DNA from: UBA5704 sp036380715
Lineage (GTDB): Bacteria > Acidobacteriota > Thermoanaerobaculia > Multivoradales > UBA5704
Reading direction: 5' to 3'
DNA: 64,000 nt
NCBI GenBank assembly: GCA_036380715.1
Contig: DASVEF010000157.1
Span: 1-64,000 of the forward strand
This document shows positions 41,240 to 51,198 of this stretch, in pieces. The notes below the pieces were generated by a model. The model did not search any database, was not told the DNA's origin, and worked only from the letters and a program-made list of their open reading frames with translations. The stretch's first letter is position 1, and each line of letters starts with the position of its first letter. The position numbers and the translations under genes were made by a program.

Positions 41240-42996
41240 CGTCTTCACCCACTCCTCGCGCGCCGGCAGGGCATCTGCCGGCCTGGCTGCTCCTGGCCGC
41301 GCTCGCGGCTGGCGCGTACCTGGCCGGCCTCGCCGTGCCCTACCGCGTCGACACCGATACCGGGTTCCAGCTCCGTTCGCTCCAGCAGTGGACGGCCGGC
41401 GACACTCCGGACCCCGGGACGCTGCGCCTGCCGGACCCCCGGGATCTGAGCCGCGACGCCCTCGTCTGGAGCAGCTGGTGGCCGCCCGGCTTCCCCTTCC
41501 TCTACGCCCCCCTGGCCGCCACGAGCCTGTCTCTGGCGGACGCGCTGCGCGCCGCCAGCGCCCTGTTCTTCTTCGCCGGGGCCGCCGGCTGGCTGCGCCT
41601 GGCCGGGCGCCTCGGCCTGTCTCCGGGCGTCCGCCTTCTCTACGCCGCCTCCCTGGCGGCCTATGCGGCGACTCTCGGCGGCGCCGCCTCCCTGCGCTCG
41701 GCCGACCTGCTGGCTTTCGCCGGCTGCCCGTGGCTCGTCGCCCTGGCTCTGAGGCTGGGGGAGGCGGAGGCCCCGCCCCGCTGGCTGGCCCTCGGCGGCC
41801 TCGCCCTGGGAGCGAGCTACTGGCTCAAATACTCCCTCTTCCTGGCCGCTCTCGCCTTGGCGGCCTGGATCGCGCTGCGCGCCGTGCACACGGCAGGCGT
41901 GAGCCGCGCCGCGGCCCTGCGCCTCGCCGCCCTCGGCCTGGGCTTCGCTCTGCCCGTGGCCGCCCTCTTCGTCTTCAACCTGCGGCAGTCCGGGAGCGTT
42001 TCGGAGAGCGCCAGCGGGACCCGCGCGGAGTGGCAGCCGGAGGAGACGGTGACGACGCGTCCCACCCGTCTCGTCGCCGGGGTCGCGGGAGCGCCGGGGC
42101 TGGCGCTCTTCCAGAGCCACACGTGGATCACCCACCTGGTTTATTTCAGCGATGCCCGGCTCCCCTTCTTCCGCGGCCTGTCCGTCGCCGACCGCCTGCT
42201 GGCCAAGTCCCTCCTCGGCATTCCCGGCACCGCCGCCCTGGTCTGGGGGCTCGTCCGGGCGCGCCGGCTGCGGCCCGGCCCCGCCGGCTCTCTGGGCGCG
42301 GCGCTGCCGGCCGGGTTCTACCTGGCCCTCACCGCCATCTCGATCGTGATCGGCTACAACTACCTGGCCAACGAGCCGCGCCTCGCCGCCGGCTTCATGC
42401 CCTTCTCCCAGCTCCTCGCCCTCGCGGGATGGCTGGCGCCGCACGAGGCCCCGCGCCCATGGCGGGAGCTCGCCGCCTCCATCCTGGCCCTGTCGCTCTT
42501 CTTCGTCGCGCCGCTCGCCTTCATCGCCGCCGACTTCGGCCGCAACGAGGTCCTCGACCGGCTGCGGCCTCCCTACACGGCCTCGGCCACCGGCCTCTAC
42601 GTGCCCGAAATCTCACCGCGCGACGTGCCGGCGGTGCGGGCCGCCGTGGCTTCGGCCATGGCCACGCCCCGCGATGTCGTCGTGCTCGCCGGACCCGCCG
42701 GCTGGGGCTCCTCGTTCGTGATGTGGCTCGAATCCCCCGGCCGGACGCTGCCGGTCTCCACTTTCTTCCTTCCTCTGGGAGGGCTCTACATGGACGCCGC
42801 CGACCTGCGGTCCACCCGGCCGCTCACCACCTCGCGCGACCTCGGCGTGGCCCTGGTGGTGGCGGATTCTCTCCTGGCTGAGGGATGGCTCCCCCGGCTT
42901 CAGGCGCGGTTCCCTCAAGCCAGAACGTGGCGGCGGATCCCCGTGCCCGACCATTCCGGGGTGGCCGTCTGGCGCGGCGACCTGGAGGCACCATGA
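41236..42996 (+). CDS. Polytopic membrane glycosyltransferase-like protein
   Basis: A 586-residue inner-membrane protein with about 10-12 hydrophobic segments (WLLLAALAAGAYLAGLAVPY first). A first loop VDTDTGFQLRSLQQWTAGDT and WSSWWPPGFPFLYAPLAA resemble the first loop of PMT/ArnT-type enzymes; the acidic residues DTD could be catalytic. The last 150 residues are soluble and extracytoplasmic. It is probably a second C-type glycosyltransferase of the operon. ATGA overlaps on both sides. Confidence 0.65.
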   Translation: MTSSPTPRAPAGHLPAWLLLAALAAGAYLAGLAVPYRVDTDTGFQLRSLQQWTAGDTPDPGTLRLPDPRDLSRDALVWSSWWPPGFPFLYAPLAATSLSLADALRAASALFFFAGAAGWLRLAGRLGLSPGVRLLYAASLAAYAATLGGAASLRSADLLAFAGCPWLVALALRLGEAEAPPRWLALGGLALGASYWLKYSLFLAALALAAWIALRAVHTAGVSRAAALRLAALGLGFALPVAALFVFNLRQSGSVSESASGTRAEWQPEETVTTRPTRLVAGVAGAPGLALFQSHTWITHLVYFSDARLPFFRGLSVADRLLAKSLLGIPGTAALVWGLVRARRLRPGPAGSLGAALPAGFYLALTAISIVIGYNYLANEPRLAAGFMPFSQLLALAGWLAPHEAPRPWRELAASILALSLFFVAPLAFIAADFGRNEVLDRLRPPYTASATGLYVPEISPRDVPAVRAAVASAMATPRDVVVLAGPAGWGSSFVMWLESPGRTLPVSTFFLPLGGLYMDAADLRSTRPLTTSRDLGVALVVADSLLAEGWLPRLQARFPQARTWRRIPVPDHSGVAVWRGDLEAP

Positions 42997-44027
42997 CGCA
43001 ACCCGGCAGAATCCTGCGCATCGCCGTCCTCGGCGCGGGCCAGTGGGGCCCGAATCTGATCCGCAACTTCCACACCCACGAGACCAGCCAGGTGGCGTGG
43101 GTGATCGACCGCGACCCGGCGCGCCTCGAGCTGACCCGCCAGCGCTATCCGGACGTCCGGACCGCCACCGACCCGTCGGCCGCCTTCGACGACCCGGACG
43201 TCGACGCGGCGGTGATCGCCACGCCGACCGTCACCCACTACGCGCTCGCCTCCCGGGCTCTCCAGGCGGGCAAGCACGTGCTGGTGGAGAAGCCGATCGC
43301 CACCCGCGTCGCCGAAGCGGAAGAGCTGTGCGAGCTCGCCGAGCGGCACCGCCGGGTGCTCATGGTGGGCCACGTCTTCCTCTTCAACCGGGCCATCCGG
43401 AAGGTCAAGGAGTACCTCGCGGAAGGAAGGATCGGCGAGGTCTTCTACCTCGCCATGGTGCGGACCAACCTCGGCCCTATCCGCATGGACGTCAACGCCG
43501 CCTGGGACCTGGCCGCTCACGACATCGCCATCGCCAACTACTGGCTCGACGCCGCCCCGCTGAGCGCGGCGGCCCAGGGGGGCTCCTGGATCAACTCCGG
43601 CATCGAGGACGCCGTCTTCGCCAACCTGTTCTATCCGAAAGGGGTCATGGCCAACCTGCACGTCTCCTGGTTGAGCCCGCGCAAGGTCCGCGACATCACG
43701 GTCGTGGGAGAGAAGGGGATGCTGACCTTCGACGACATGAACCTGTCCGAGCCCCTCCGCCTCTACGACAAGCAGGTCACGGAACAGCGGACGCCGGGCT
43801 TCATCGACACCTTCGCGTCGTTCCGCACCAGCGTCCGCGAGGGCGACATCCTGATCCCCGGGGTGGGGACAAGCGAGCCGCTCAAGGCGGAGTGCGAGCA
43901 CTTCCTCGAATGCATCGCCTCCGGCGCCCGGCCCCTCTCCGACGGCTGGAGCGCCGCCGCCGCCGTGCGCGCTCTCACGGCCATGACCCGCTCGATCGAG
44001 AACGGCGGGCGAAGGGAGGCGGTATGA
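42993..44027 (+). CDS. Gfo/Idh/MocA-family sugar dehydrogenase
   Basis: A 344-residue NAD(P)-dependent oxidoreductase. The Rossmann motif is AVLGAGQWGPNLIRNF at about 11-26, and the catalytic EKP motif is VLVEKPIATR at about 92-101. HDIAIANYWL at about 171 carries the conserved Asp-x-x-x-x-x region. The immediately following aminotransferase suggests the pair makes a 3-amino-3-deoxy or 2,3-diamino sugar nucleotide, as WlbA/WlbE-type pairs do; substrate is inferred. ATGA overlaps on both sides. Confidence 0.9.
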   Translation: MTQPGRILRIAVLGAGQWGPNLIRNFHTHETSQVAWVIDRDPARLELTRQRYPDVRTATDPSAAFDDPDVDAAVIATPTVTHYALASRALQAGKHVLVEKPIATRVAEAEELCELAERHRRVLMVGHVFLFNRAIRKVKEYLAEGRIGEVFYLAMVRTNLGPIRMDVNAAWDLAAHDIAIANYWLDAAPLSAAAQGGSWINSGIEDAVFANLFYPKGVMANLHVSWLSPRKVRDITVVGEKGMLTFDDMNLSEPLRLYDKQVTEQRTPGFIDTFASFRTSVREGDILIPGVGTSEPLKAECEHFLECIASGARPLSDGWSAAAAVRALTAMTRSIENGGRREAV

Positions 44028-45127
44028 CGGGAACGATCCCCCTGGTCGACCTCGCGGCGCAGCACGCCGAGGTGGCCGACGAGATCGCCCGCGGCATGGC
44101 CCGGGTGATGGACGAGACCTCCTTCATCCTCGGCCCCGCCGTACGCGAGTTCGAGGAGGCGTTCGCCCGTTTCTGCGGCGTTCCCCACTGCATCGGCGTG
44201 GGCAACGGCACCGATGCCATCGAGATGGTGATCCGGGCGCTCGGCCTCGGCGCGCAGGACGAGGTCCTGGTCCCAGCCAACACCTTCATCGCCACGGCCC
44301 TGGGCGTGCTGCGCGCCGGCGCCCGGCCCGCCCTCGTCGACTGCGACGAATACCACCTGATGGACCCCCGGCAGGTCGAGGAACGGATCACCTCGCGGAC
44401 CCGCGCCCTCCTGCCCGTCCACCTCTTCGGCCAGACCGCGGACATGGAGGCCCTGCGCGAGATCGCCGGCCGGCGCGGTCTGGTCCTGCTGGAGGACGCC
44501 GCCCAGGCCCAGGGAGCGAAGCGGAACGGCCAGCCCGCGGGAAACCTCGGCGCCGCCGCGGCCTTCAGCTTCTATCCGGGCAAGAACCTGGGCGCCTACG
44601 GCGACGCCGGAGCGGTCACCACCGGGTCGGACGAGATCGCCGGCCACCTCCGCAAGCTGCGCAACTGGGGGAGCGACAAGAAGTACTACCACCCGGAGCT
44701 GGGCTTCAACTCGCGCCTCGACACTCTTCAGGCCGTGGTCCTCTCCGCCAAGCTGCGGCGCCTGGACGCCTGGAACGAGGCGCGGCGCCAGGCCGCGGCC
44801 CGCTATGACCGTCTCCTCGCCGGGATCGAAGGGATCGAGACTCCGCGGACCCTTCCGGGCAACGAGCACATCTGGCACCTCTACGTGGTCCGCGTCCCGC
44901 GACGCGACGATGTGATGGCGAAGCTCCAGGCCGAAGGGATCGGCGCCGGCATTCACTACCCGACGCCGCTCCACCTCCACGGCGCCCTGAGCGATCTCGG
45001 CTATCGCGAAGGGGACTTCCCTGTGGCAGAGAAGGCGGCGCGAGAGATCCTGTCGCTGCCCCTGTATCCGCACCTCACCGAAGAGCAGCAGGAACGGATC
45101 GCCCGCGTCCTGCTGAGGGCACTGTGA
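44024..45127 (+). CDS. DegT/DnrJ/EryC1 sugar aminotransferase
   Basis: A 367-residue PLP enzyme that aminates a keto sugar nucleotide. It has IPLVDLAAQHAEV, GNGTDAIEMVIRALG, VLLEDAAQAQGAKRNG at about 150-165 with the PLP-ring Asp, and FSFYPGKNLGAYGDAGAV at about 178-195 with the Schiff-base lysine. It is coupled to the dehydrogenase before it, which would supply the keto sugar. GTG overlap with the next gene. Confidence 0.93.
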   Translation: MTGTIPLVDLAAQHAEVADEIARGMARVMDETSFILGPAVREFEEAFARFCGVPHCIGVGNGTDAIEMVIRALGLGAQDEVLVPANTFIATALGVLRAGARPALVDCDEYHLMDPRQVEERITSRTRALLPVHLFGQTADMEALREIAGRRGLVLLEDAAQAQGAKRNGQPAGNLGAAAAFSFYPGKNLGAYGDAGAVTTGSDEIAGHLRKLRNWGSDKKYYHPELGFNSRLDTLQAVVLSAKLRRLDAWNEARRQAAARYDRLLAGIEGIETPRTLPGNEHIWHLYVVRVPRRDDVMAKLQAEGIGAGIHYPTPLHLHGALSDLGYREGDFPVAEKAAREILSLPLYPHLTEEQQERIARVLLRAL

Positions 45128-45867
45128 CGCTCCGCAGCGTTTTTTTCATCCCGGTCTACAACCAGATCCAGGAGCTGCCTGGGCTGCTCGGCGAGCTGAG
45201 GGCCACGGATCTGCCGTGCGATACCCTTCTGCTCGTCAATAACGGCTCGGACGACGGTAGCGAATCGCTGATCCACGAGAGCGGCCTCCCATATCTCGAC
45301 CTGCCGGAGAACCAGGGGGTGGGCCGCGCTTTCATGGCGGCGGCGGACTGGGGTCTGGAACGGGGCTACGACATCCTCGGCGTGCTGGCCGGGAACGGCA
45401 AGATGCTGCCCTCGGAGATGGAACGCGTGCTCGGTCCCATCCTCCGCGGCGAGGCCGACTATGTCACCGGCAGCCGCTTCCTCGCGGGCGGCGCCTCGCC
45501 CAACCTGCCACGGTTCCGTGAAACCAGCATCCCCGTGGTCAACGCGTTCGTCCGGCTGCTGACGGGCGCACGGGTGACCGACGCGACCTGCGGCTACCGG
45601 GCCTACCGGCTGGAGCTGCTGCGGCGGGCGGAGTTCGACTGGCACGCGCCGTGGCTCGACGCCTATGCGTTCGAGTACTATCTGTACGCCGAAGTCCTGC
45701 TCGACCGCCGCATCCGCTGGAAGGAAGCTCCGATCACGATGCGATACCCCCCACCGGGGCATCGCTACTCCAAGATCAAACCTTTCGTCGGCTGGTACGA
45801 CATGCTCAAGCCCTGGGTGGTGGCCCGGCTCGACCGCAAGGGCTTTGCCGAGGAGCTCATCGCATGA
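45124..45867 (+). CDS. Glycosyltransferase, family 2 (dolichol-phosphate mannose synthase-like)
   Basis: A 247-residue GT-A enzyme without membrane helices. FFIPVYNQIQELPGLLGELR and LLVNNGSDDGSESL are the family 2 nucleotide-binding parts; ILGVLAGNGKMLPSEMERVL sits where DxD normally lies and has AGNGK instead, which is odd for a metal-dependent enzyme. YVTGSRFLAGGASPNLPRFR and TDATCGYRAYRLELL are typical of DPM1-like enzymes. It may make the polyprenyl-phosphate sugar for the GT39-like proteins. GTG start in a GTGA overlap. Confidence 0.83.
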   Translation: MTLRSVFFIPVYNQIQELPGLLGELRATDLPCDTLLLVNNGSDDGSESLIHESGLPYLDLPENQGVGRAFMAAADWGLERGYDILGVLAGNGKMLPSEMERVLGPILRGEADYVTGSRFLAGGASPNLPRFRETSIPVVNAFVRLLTGARVTDATCGYRAYRLELLRRAEFDWHAPWLDAYAFEYYLYAEVLLDRRIRWKEAPITMRYPPPGHRYSKIKPFVGWYDMLKPWVVARLDRKGFAEELIA

Positions 45868-46973
45868 CTGTTGTTCGACGCATTCTCGTCACCGGCGCGG
45901 GCGGCACGCCCGCCACGAACTTCGTCCGCTCCCTGCGCGAGTCGCCGGAGCGCTTCCACCTGATCGGCGCCGACTGCAACAGATACTACCTGCAGCGCGC
46001 CGAGACCGACGAGCGCCATCTCGTTCCGGAGGCGGACGATCCCGACTACCTGGAGCTGCTCTGCGACCTCATAGCGGAGACCGGCGCGGAGCTGATCCAT
46101 TGCCAGCCGGACCAGGAGGTGGCCGTGGTCTCCGCGAACCGCGACCGCCTGCGGACGCTGGGAGCGCGCACATTCTTTCCCGATCACCCGACGATCGAGA
46201 TCTGCCAGGACAAGCTCGCTTCCTTCCTGCGCTGGAAGGAGGCGGGGCTCCGCGTCCCCGAAACCCTCCCGATTGCGACCAGCGAGGACCTCGACCGCGC
46301 CTTCGCAGAGCTCGGGCCGGAGATCTGGCTGCGGGCGGTCGTCAGCCCGGGCGGAGGCAAGGGGAGCTTGCGCACCAGCGATCCGGCCATGGCCCGCGCC
46401 TGGCTGGACTTCAACCACGGATGGGGCCGCTTCACCGCCGCGGAATCGCTGGAGAGCAACTCCGTCACCTGGACTGCTCTCTACAAGCAGGGCGAGCTGA
46501 TCGTCGCCCAAGGGCGCGAGCGGCTCTACTGGGAGTTCGGCAACCGCGCCGTCTCCGGGGTCACCGGCCTGACCGGCACCGGCGTCACCATCTCCGACTC
46601 GCGGCTCGACAAGTTGGGCCAGCAGGCCGTGACCGCCGTCGATCCCCGGCCCGAGGGCATCTTCGCCGTGGATTTCACCTACGACCGCGAGGGCGTGCCG
46701 AATCCGACGGAGATCAACATCGGCCGCTTCTTCACCACCCATCTCTTCTTCACCCGCGCCGGCCTGAACCTGCCGTACCTGTTCGTGAAGCTGGCGTTCG
46801 ACGAGCCGTACCCGGTGCCGGCCCGCCGCTTCAACCCACTCCCGTCGGGGCTCGCCTGGGTCCGCGGCATGGATTTCCTTCCGGTCCTGACCGACGTGGA
46901 GGCGATCGAACGGGATGCCGCCGCGCTCGAAGAACGCCGCCGACGGCTCAGCGGGAGGGCCGGTGCCCCCTAG
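45864..46973 (+). CDS. ATP-grasp family ligase (carbamoyl-phosphate synthase-like)
   Basis: A 369-residue ATP-grasp protein. A Rossmann-like start (ILVTGAGGTPATNFVRSL) leads to a pre-ATP-grasp domain, then DKLASFLRWKEAGLRVPETL and SPGGGKGSLRTSDPAMARAW at about 158-177 as the glycine-rich ATP loop, and PTEINIGRFFTTHLF at about 280-294 with the metal-site Glu-x-Asn. It would join a carboxylate to an amine, for example an amino acid to the sugar. Acceptor unknown. ATGA overlap upstream; ends 11 bp inside the SDR gene. Confidence 0.8.
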   Translation: MTVVRRILVTGAGGTPATNFVRSLRESPERFHLIGADCNRYYLQRAETDERHLVPEADDPDYLELLCDLIAETGAELIHCQPDQEVAVVSANRDRLRTLGARTFFPDHPTIEICQDKLASFLRWKEAGLRVPETLPIATSEDLDRAFAELGPEIWLRAVVSPGGGKGSLRTSDPAMARAWLDFNHGWGRFTAAESLESNSVTWTALYKQGELIVAQGRERLYWEFGNRAVSGVTGLTGTGVTISDSRLDKLGQQAVTAVDPRPEGIFAVDFTYDREGVPNPTEINIGRFFTTHLFFTRAGLNLPYLFVKLAFDEPYPVPARRFNPLPSGLAWVRGMDFLPVLTDVEAIERDAAALEERRRRLSGRAGAP

Positions 46974-47694
46974 CGCGGACGCCCTGCGGGGCCGGGTGGC
47001 CCTCCTCACCGGAGCGAGCTCCGGGATTGGAGCCGCCCTCGCCGACGCGCTCGCCAGCGCCGGAGCCAAACTCCTGCTCAGCGGGCGCGACTCGGCCCGG
47101 CTGGAAGAGGTCGCCGTCCGAACGCGCGTCGCCTCGCCCCGGGTGGAGACCGCCGCCGCCGACCTCGCCGACGAAGCGCAGGTCCGGTCTCTGGCCACGC
47201 ATGTCCAGGAGACCTTCGGCCGGCTCGACCTGCTGGTGCATTCCGCAGGAGCCCTCCACTGGGGCGCCGTGGAGACCGCACCGGTGGAGGAGCTGGACCG
47301 GCAGCTTCTCCTCAACGTGCGGGCTCCGTACCTGCTGACGCAGATCCTGCTGCCTCTCCTGCGCGCCGCCCGTGGCCAGATCGTGTTCCTCAATTCCAAT
47401 GCCGTGCGGAAGCCGGCCGCCGGCATGGCGGCGTACGCCGCTTCCAAGCACGCCCTCCTCGGCCTCGCGGACTGTCTGCGCGAGGAGATCGCCGCCGACG
47501 GCGTGCGTGTCGTCTCGGTCTTTCCCGGCCGTACGGCGACGCCCATGCAGCGGGAGCTGCGCCGCCTTGAAGAGCAGCCCTACGACCCCGCCGGCCTCCT
47601 CCAGCCGGAGGACGTGGCCGCTCTCGTAGTCGAAGCGCTCTCCCTGCCGCCTCGAGCTGAGGTGACCGACCTCTACCTGCGGCCCCACCGATGA
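46963..47694 (+). CDS. Short-chain dehydrogenase/reductase
   Basis: A 243-residue classical SDR. TGASSGIG at about 16-23 binds NAD(P), HSAGALHWG replaces the usual NNAG region, and catalytic Ser (LNSNAV) and YAASK at about 160-164 are present. GTG 46963 has GGGAGG 6 nt upstream; an in-frame ATG at 46915 would lengthen it by 16 low-complexity residues. It overlaps the ATP-grasp gene by 11 bp and the HAD gene by 4 bp (ATGA). Confidence 0.88.
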   Translation: MPPSADALRGRVALLTGASSGIGAALADALASAGAKLLLSGRDSARLEEVAVRTRVASPRVETAAADLADEAQVRSLATHVQETFGRLDLLVHSAGALHWGAVETAPVEELDRQLLLNVRAPYLLTQILLPLLRAARGQIVFLNSNAVRKPAAGMAAYAASKHALLGLADCLREEIAADGVRVVSVFPGRTATPMQRELRRLEEQPYDPAGLLQPEDVAALVVEALSLPPRAEVTDLYLRPHR

Positions 47695-48362
47695 GCTCCG
47701 GCCGGATCTTCCTCGATCTCGACGGCCCCGTCCTGGACGTCTCGGAGCGCTATCACCGGCTCCATTGCGACGTCGTCCTGGCGCGCGGCGGCAGGCCTCT
47801 TGACCGCGAGGACTACTGGCAGGCCAAGCGCGACCAGGTGCCGGAGGCGGAGATCCTCGCCCGCGCCGGCCTATCCTCTGCGGACATCAACAGCGCCGCG
47901 GCGCAGAGACTGCGCGAGGTCGAGACGCCGGGCTACCTGCGTCTCGATCGGCCGTGGCCCTGGACCGCCGCCGTCCTCGAAGAGCTGGCGCGCTTCGCTC
48001 CGCTGGTGCTCGTGACCCTCCGGCGGCATCCGGACCGCCTGGCCCGCCAGCTCGACGATCTCGGCCTAGAGCGCCGCTTCGACCAGATTGTGGCGGGAGC
48101 GGGCGACGACACGCCCGAGGCCAAGGCCAGCCTGCTGCGCGCCGGAGGTTGGGACGCCGCGGCCGGCTCGGTCTTTGTAGGTGACACCGAGGTCGATGTC
48201 GCCGGTGGCCGGGCTCTCGGCTTCCACACCATCGCCCTGCGCTGCGGCATCCGCAGCCCCGCCCGGCTGGAGGTCTGTGAGCCGGACTCCCTGCTCGACG
48301 ACCTGCGCGATGTGCCAGGCCACCTGCGAGAGCTCGGCTGGGCTTATCGGGGGGGCTCGTGA
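47691..48362 (+). CDS. HAD-superfamily phosphatase
   Basis: A 223-residue HAD hydrolase. Motif I is FLDLDGPVLD at about 7-16 with both aspartates, motif II VLVTLRRHPD (Thr), motif III the Lys in TPEAKASLLRAGG and motif IV VFVGDTEVDVAGGRALGF. It probably removes phosphate from a sugar phosphate or related intermediate. It is the last gene of the coupled operon; its final 19 bp overlap the end of a convergent glycosyltransferase gene. Confidence 0.85.
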   Translation: MSSGRIFLDLDGPVLDVSERYHRLHCDVVLARGGRPLDREDYWQAKRDQVPEAEILARAGLSSADINSAAAQRLREVETPGYLRLDRPWPWTAAVLEELARFAPLVLVTLRRHPDRLARQLDDLGLERRFDQIVAGAGDDTPEAKASLLRAGGWDAAAGSVFVGDTEVDVAGGRALGFHTIALRCGIRSPARLEVCEPDSLLDDLRDVPGHLRELGWAYRGGS

Positions 48363-49234
48363 GCCTGACGACCAACCAGCCGCCGCAGCACCCGCCGCGC
48401 CTCGTCGGACGCCAGGTCCACGGCACGGCAGGGTCGCGCCGGCCGGCTGCGGACTGCCTCCGGCGCGCCGCCGTCTCCGGTCAGAGGCGCCCAGGCGGAG
48501 AGCCGCGAACGCACCGGCCCGACGAAGTGCAGGGCGACCGGTCCCAGGCGCGGCGCGGCCTCCAGCTCCGGGATCGCCACCTGCGCGGGATCGAGCAGCC
48601 GGCAGCCGCCCTTCCCTCCCAGGAGTGCCCAGGCGGTCTGCTCCCTCCAGACCGGGGCGAACGCGAATTCCGGCCGCGCCAGGTACCAGCTCAGCAGATC
48701 CGGGTCCCAGGCGGCGGTGCGGAAGACCACGATTCCCGTATTGACCCGCCGCGGCAGGCGCAGCCGGCGGTGGCGCAGCAGGTGCCAGGAACGGACCGAG
48801 TAGGCGTTCTGGCGGTCGCTCATGAACAGCGCTCCCGCCCCGTCCTCCAGGCGGAAGAGCCCGGCGAACGGACAGAGGAACAGGACGTCGGCGTCGCAGT
48901 ACGCCAGCTCCTCGCCGGCCAGCAGCGCGGCGTCCACCAGCTTGAGGGCCAGCGGGCTCTCTCGCCGGTAGGCCCGGAGGATTGGGTATGGAGCCAGCGC
49001 GTCCGCCACCCGCTCGTCCGCCTCGGCGCGGGAGACCACCTCGGGACCGTCCAGCTCCCCGGCGAGACGCTCCCGGTCCGCCTCGGTCAGCGTGCCGTCG
49101 TCGTGGAGGCGCAGGGCGAGCGGCTCGGCCGAGCGCCGCAGCAGGCTGCCCAGGCAGAGGACCGCCATGTCCACCTGACGGTGGCCGAGGAGGCTCGCGA
49201 TCCGGCGCCCGCCGCCGGCCTGTTGCGGTGCCAT
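48344..49234 (-). CDS. GT-A glycosyltransferase-like protein, reversed in the cluster
   Basis: A 296-residue protein with GT8-like features: AYCDADVLFLCPFAGLF at about 111-127 contains a DxD, followed by NAYSVRSWH and RVNTGIVVFRTAAW at about 163-176, a typical sequence for nucleotide-diphospho-sugar transferases. It is the only minus-strand gene between 20494 and 54761, converging on the HAD gene with a 19-bp overlap and divergent from the fkbM gene with a 47-bp gap. Donor and acceptor unknown. Confidence 0.72.
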   Translation of the reverse strand: MAPQQAGGGRRIASLLGHRQVDMAVLCLGSLLRRSAEPLALRLHDDGTLTEADRERLAGELDGPEVVSRAEADERVADALAPYPILRAYRRESPLALKLVDAALLAGEELAYCDADVLFLCPFAGLFRLEDGAGALFMSDRQNAYSVRSWHLLRHRRLRLPRRVNTGIVVFRTAAWDPDLLSWYLARPEFAFAPVWREQTAWALLGGKGGCRLLDPAQVAIPELEAAPRLGPVALHFVGPVRSRLSAWAPLTGDGGAPEAVRSRPARPCRAVDLASDEARRVLRRLVGRQAHEPPR

Positions 49235-49281
49235 GCCGCGCGCGATTCTAGCCCCGGACCCGGGCCGCGGCGGAGGATTCC

Positions 49282-50139
49282 GTGAGCGCGGCCTCCGCCC
49301 TGTACCGCCTGGCCAAGGCGGTGCGCAACTACCGCCACCCTTTCTGGCTCTTCGGGCAGCGCGCGCTCGGACGCGAGACCGTCACCATCGCCGACCGGGA
49401 CACCGGCCTGCGCTTCCGCTGCCTGAAGGGGGCGGACCGGATGCTCGGCGAGATCTTCCACTCCCGGATCTACGACATCCCGGCCGCGCCGGTGCGCTCC
49501 GGCGATGTGGTGATCGACGTGGGAGCGAACCACGGCTTCGCCTCCTGCTGGTTCGCCCGCCAGGGCGCCCGCGTCTTCGCCTTCGAGCCCCATCCCGAGG
49601 TCTTCCGGCTCCTGGAGCAGAACGTGGCGGCCAACGGGCTCGCCGGTCGTGTCCGCACCTTCCAGGAGGCCGTGGCGGACCGGGAAGGGACCGCCGAGCT
49701 GCTGCTCAGCCCGGTCCTGGGCGGAGGGACCAGCACGCTCCACCCCGAGCTGGCGGAGCGCAACGCCCTGCCCGTCGCCGGGCGGGCCGAGGTGCGGCTG
49801 CGCAGCCTGCCGGCCGTGCTCCGCGAGCTCGGTCTTACCCGCGTCCGGCTCCTCAAGCTCGACTGCGAAGGGAGCGAGCTGGCGATCCTGCGCTCGCTCG
49901 ACCGCGCCGTCCTCGAATCCCTGGATTCGCTGGCCATCGAATACCACCCCGAGGTCTATCCGGTCGCGGACCTCGTCGAGACCATCCTCTCCTGGGGCGA
50001 CTTCCATCTGTCGAAAGCGGTCACCCTGGACGTGGCGAACGCCAACCTGCACGTTGTCAGCCGGCGGGTCCTGGAGGAGTGGGCTCGCGGCGTCTGCTAC
50101 ACTTCTGGCAAATTTCCGGATATTCCTGGAAGCACCTGA
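49282..50139 (+). CDS. FkbM-family methyltransferase
   Basis: A 285-residue SAM-dependent O-methyltransferase. VIDVGANHGFASCWFARQG at about 75-93 is the SAM loop, VFAFEPHPEVFRLLEQNVAANG follows, and LLKLDCEGSELAILRSL at about 191-207 is the FkbM signature. It likely methylates a sugar hydroxyl. GTG start with GGAGG 8 nt upstream; it begins a new rightward transcript after the reversed gene. Confidence 0.9.
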   Translation: MSAASALYRLAKAVRNYRHPFWLFGQRALGRETVTIADRDTGLRFRCLKGADRMLGEIFHSRIYDIPAAPVRSGDVVIDVGANHGFASCWFARQGARVFAFEPHPEVFRLLEQNVAANGLAGRVRTFQEAVADREGTAELLLSPVLGGGTSTLHPELAERNALPVAGRAEVRLRSLPAVLRELGLTRVRLLKLDCEGSELAILRSLDRAVLESLDSLAIEYHPEVYPVADLVETILSWGDFHLSKAVTLDVANANLHVVSRRVLEEWARGVCYTSGKFPDIPGST

Positions 50140-50165
50140 GCGCTCCGGCGGAGGTAAGCGGCAGT

Positions 50166-51185
<1,020 letters not shown>

Positions 51186-51198
51186 CCGGAACCCGCCG

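Noticed and set aside
48359..49285. 308-residue plus-strand frame opposite the reversed glycosyltransferase
   Set aside because: The minus-strand protein has a DxD and GT8-like sequence; the plus frame has low-complexity composition and no motif.
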